DNA of 33,057 bases from CAZNMF01 sp035547155. GTDB taxonomy: Bacteria > Acidobacteriota > Vicinamibacteria > Vicinamibacterales > SCN-69-37. Numbering within the stretch: the first letter of the stretch is position 1; the number at the start of each line of letters is the position of its first letter. The notes beneath the pieces are model-generated. The model had not been told where the DNA came from. It was given only the letters and a program-made list of their open reading frames with translations, and made no database searches. Of this stretch, positions 32,604 through 33,057 are shown in pieces. The stretch covers positions 1 to 33,057 of the forward strand of contig DASZVJ010000113.1 of the NCBI GenBank assembly GCA_035547155.1, given 5' to 3'. The position numbers and the translations under genes are program-made.

Positions 32604-33057
32604 TCATAGCTTCAACACAATATCGAACGTTGCCGCCTGACGTCCCTTCGGCGCCTGCAACGGCTTCAGCAGCAGCTCCTTCTTGAAGCGGCCGTCGCTG
32701 GCGTTCTTTGGGTCGTCCGGAAAGAACAGCTCCGTCCAGAACTCGGCTTTCTGCGGGACGACGACGTGAACGCCGACGTGCTTGGCGCGCGTGCCTGAGG
32801 CGCCGGGCACGATCGTGTCGAAGCGGAACGCGCCGTCGGCGTTGGTCAGCTGGCGCCCGCGCAGCCGGAATCCAGCCATGTCGTACCCGCCATGTGCGTC
32901 GGCTTGCCAAATCTCGACGGTCGCGCCTTTGATGCGACCGCACGTCACGCCGGTCACGGTGCCGGACAGCGCGAGCGGCGTGCCGGCCAATCCCGGCTCG
33001 ACCAGCGATGTCCGCGCCGGCGCGCCCTGTTTGTACGTAGCATCCGCGGCGACGCTC
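32604..33057 (-). CDS. Intradiol ring-cleavage dioxygenase-like protein (partial, N-terminus off the window)
   Basis: The C-terminal 150 residues of a protein with the intradiol dioxygenase/transthyretin-like beta-sandwich: LSGTVTGVTCGRIKGATVEIWQADAHGGYD, LRGRQLTNADGAFRFDTIVPG, RAKHVGVHVVVP and FWTELFFPDDPKNASDGRFKKELLL. True enzymes bind Fe(III) with two Tyr and two His. Here one Tyr (GGYD) and two His are visible, but the Tyr expected after the PG turn is absent (PGASGTRAKH) and the two His are four residues apart instead of two. It may have altered metal binding or be non-catalytic. The open frame continues past the window end; a TTG at 32988 is an unlikely start. Confidence 0.78.
   Translation of the reverse strand, partial: SVAADATYKQGAPARTSLVEPGLAGTPLALSGTVTGVTCGRIKGATVEIWQADAHGGYDMAGFRLRGRQLTNADGAFRFDTIVPGASGTRAKHVGVHVVVPQKAEFWTELFFPDDPKNASDGRFKKELLLKPLQAPKGRQAATFDIVLKL

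Overview
The window is GC-rich, densely packed bacterial chromosome with 26 protein genes that I can support, two of them cut by the window edges. I see no tRNA, rRNA, CRISPR array, insertion sequence or prophage gene. The genes point to a Gram-negative, probably aerobic heterotroph: an outer-membrane porin, lipoproteins, a PQQ/cytochrome c dehydrogenase, a Tat-exported fucosidase and a secreted S9 peptidase. The gene mix and the decorated intergenic gaps suggest Acidobacteriota, possibly Vicinamibacteria. That assignment is an inference; no marker RNA is present to confirm it.

Layout, left to right. (1) Positions 1-4274, minus strand: leuS (3' end off the window), an HDAC-family deacetylase, a PIN toxin and a Phd-like antitoxin whose reading frames overlap by 4 bp, and a DUF374 acyltransferase. 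(2) 4314-8660, plus: a full Lhr-type helicase carrying an in-frame repeat hairpin. (3) 8707-12938, minus: a lipid/ribosome operon in the order yceD, rpmF, plsX, fabG, acpP, fabF, with no fabH or fabD. (4) 13160-16910: a YD-repeat-like lipoprotein, an alpha/beta-hydrolase lipoprotein, a DoxX-like membrane protein and a DUF3224 protein. (5) 16949-21307, minus: a PQQ dehydrogenase with an inserted cytochrome c domain, and a prolyl oligopeptidase. (6) 21440-26417, plus: a GH5 glycosidase followed almost without gaps by a one-carbon cassette (MTHFR fused to a MetV-like cysteine domain, a pterin-binding methyltransferase-like protein, and an amidohydrolase). (7) 26476-27825: a GH29 fucosidase. (8) 27916-31932: a phosphate operon (porin, pstS, pstC, pstA) behind a candidate Pho box, without pstB or phoU. 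(9) 32150-33057, minus: a small helical protein and a partial intradiol-dioxygenase-like protein.

The strongest non-coding signal is a set of short, degenerate, tightly phased tandem arrays in intergenic gaps. They fall into several word families with 7-8 bp units: SGCTATCK-like, AGGGGACC, GGTTCY, TTCGAAC and GGCTTSG. Some overlap the stop codons of genes, some form long inverted pairs, and one lies in frame inside the Lhr helicase. Together with palindromes of the GTAGGGGCGGCC type they fill nearly every larger gap. The second item worth attention is the MTHFR-MetV fusion cassette, which resembles the methyl branch of corrinoid/folate metabolism but sits beside an amidohydrolase and glycosidases. 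Almost all long open frames antisense to the genes listed here are GC-composition artefacts.
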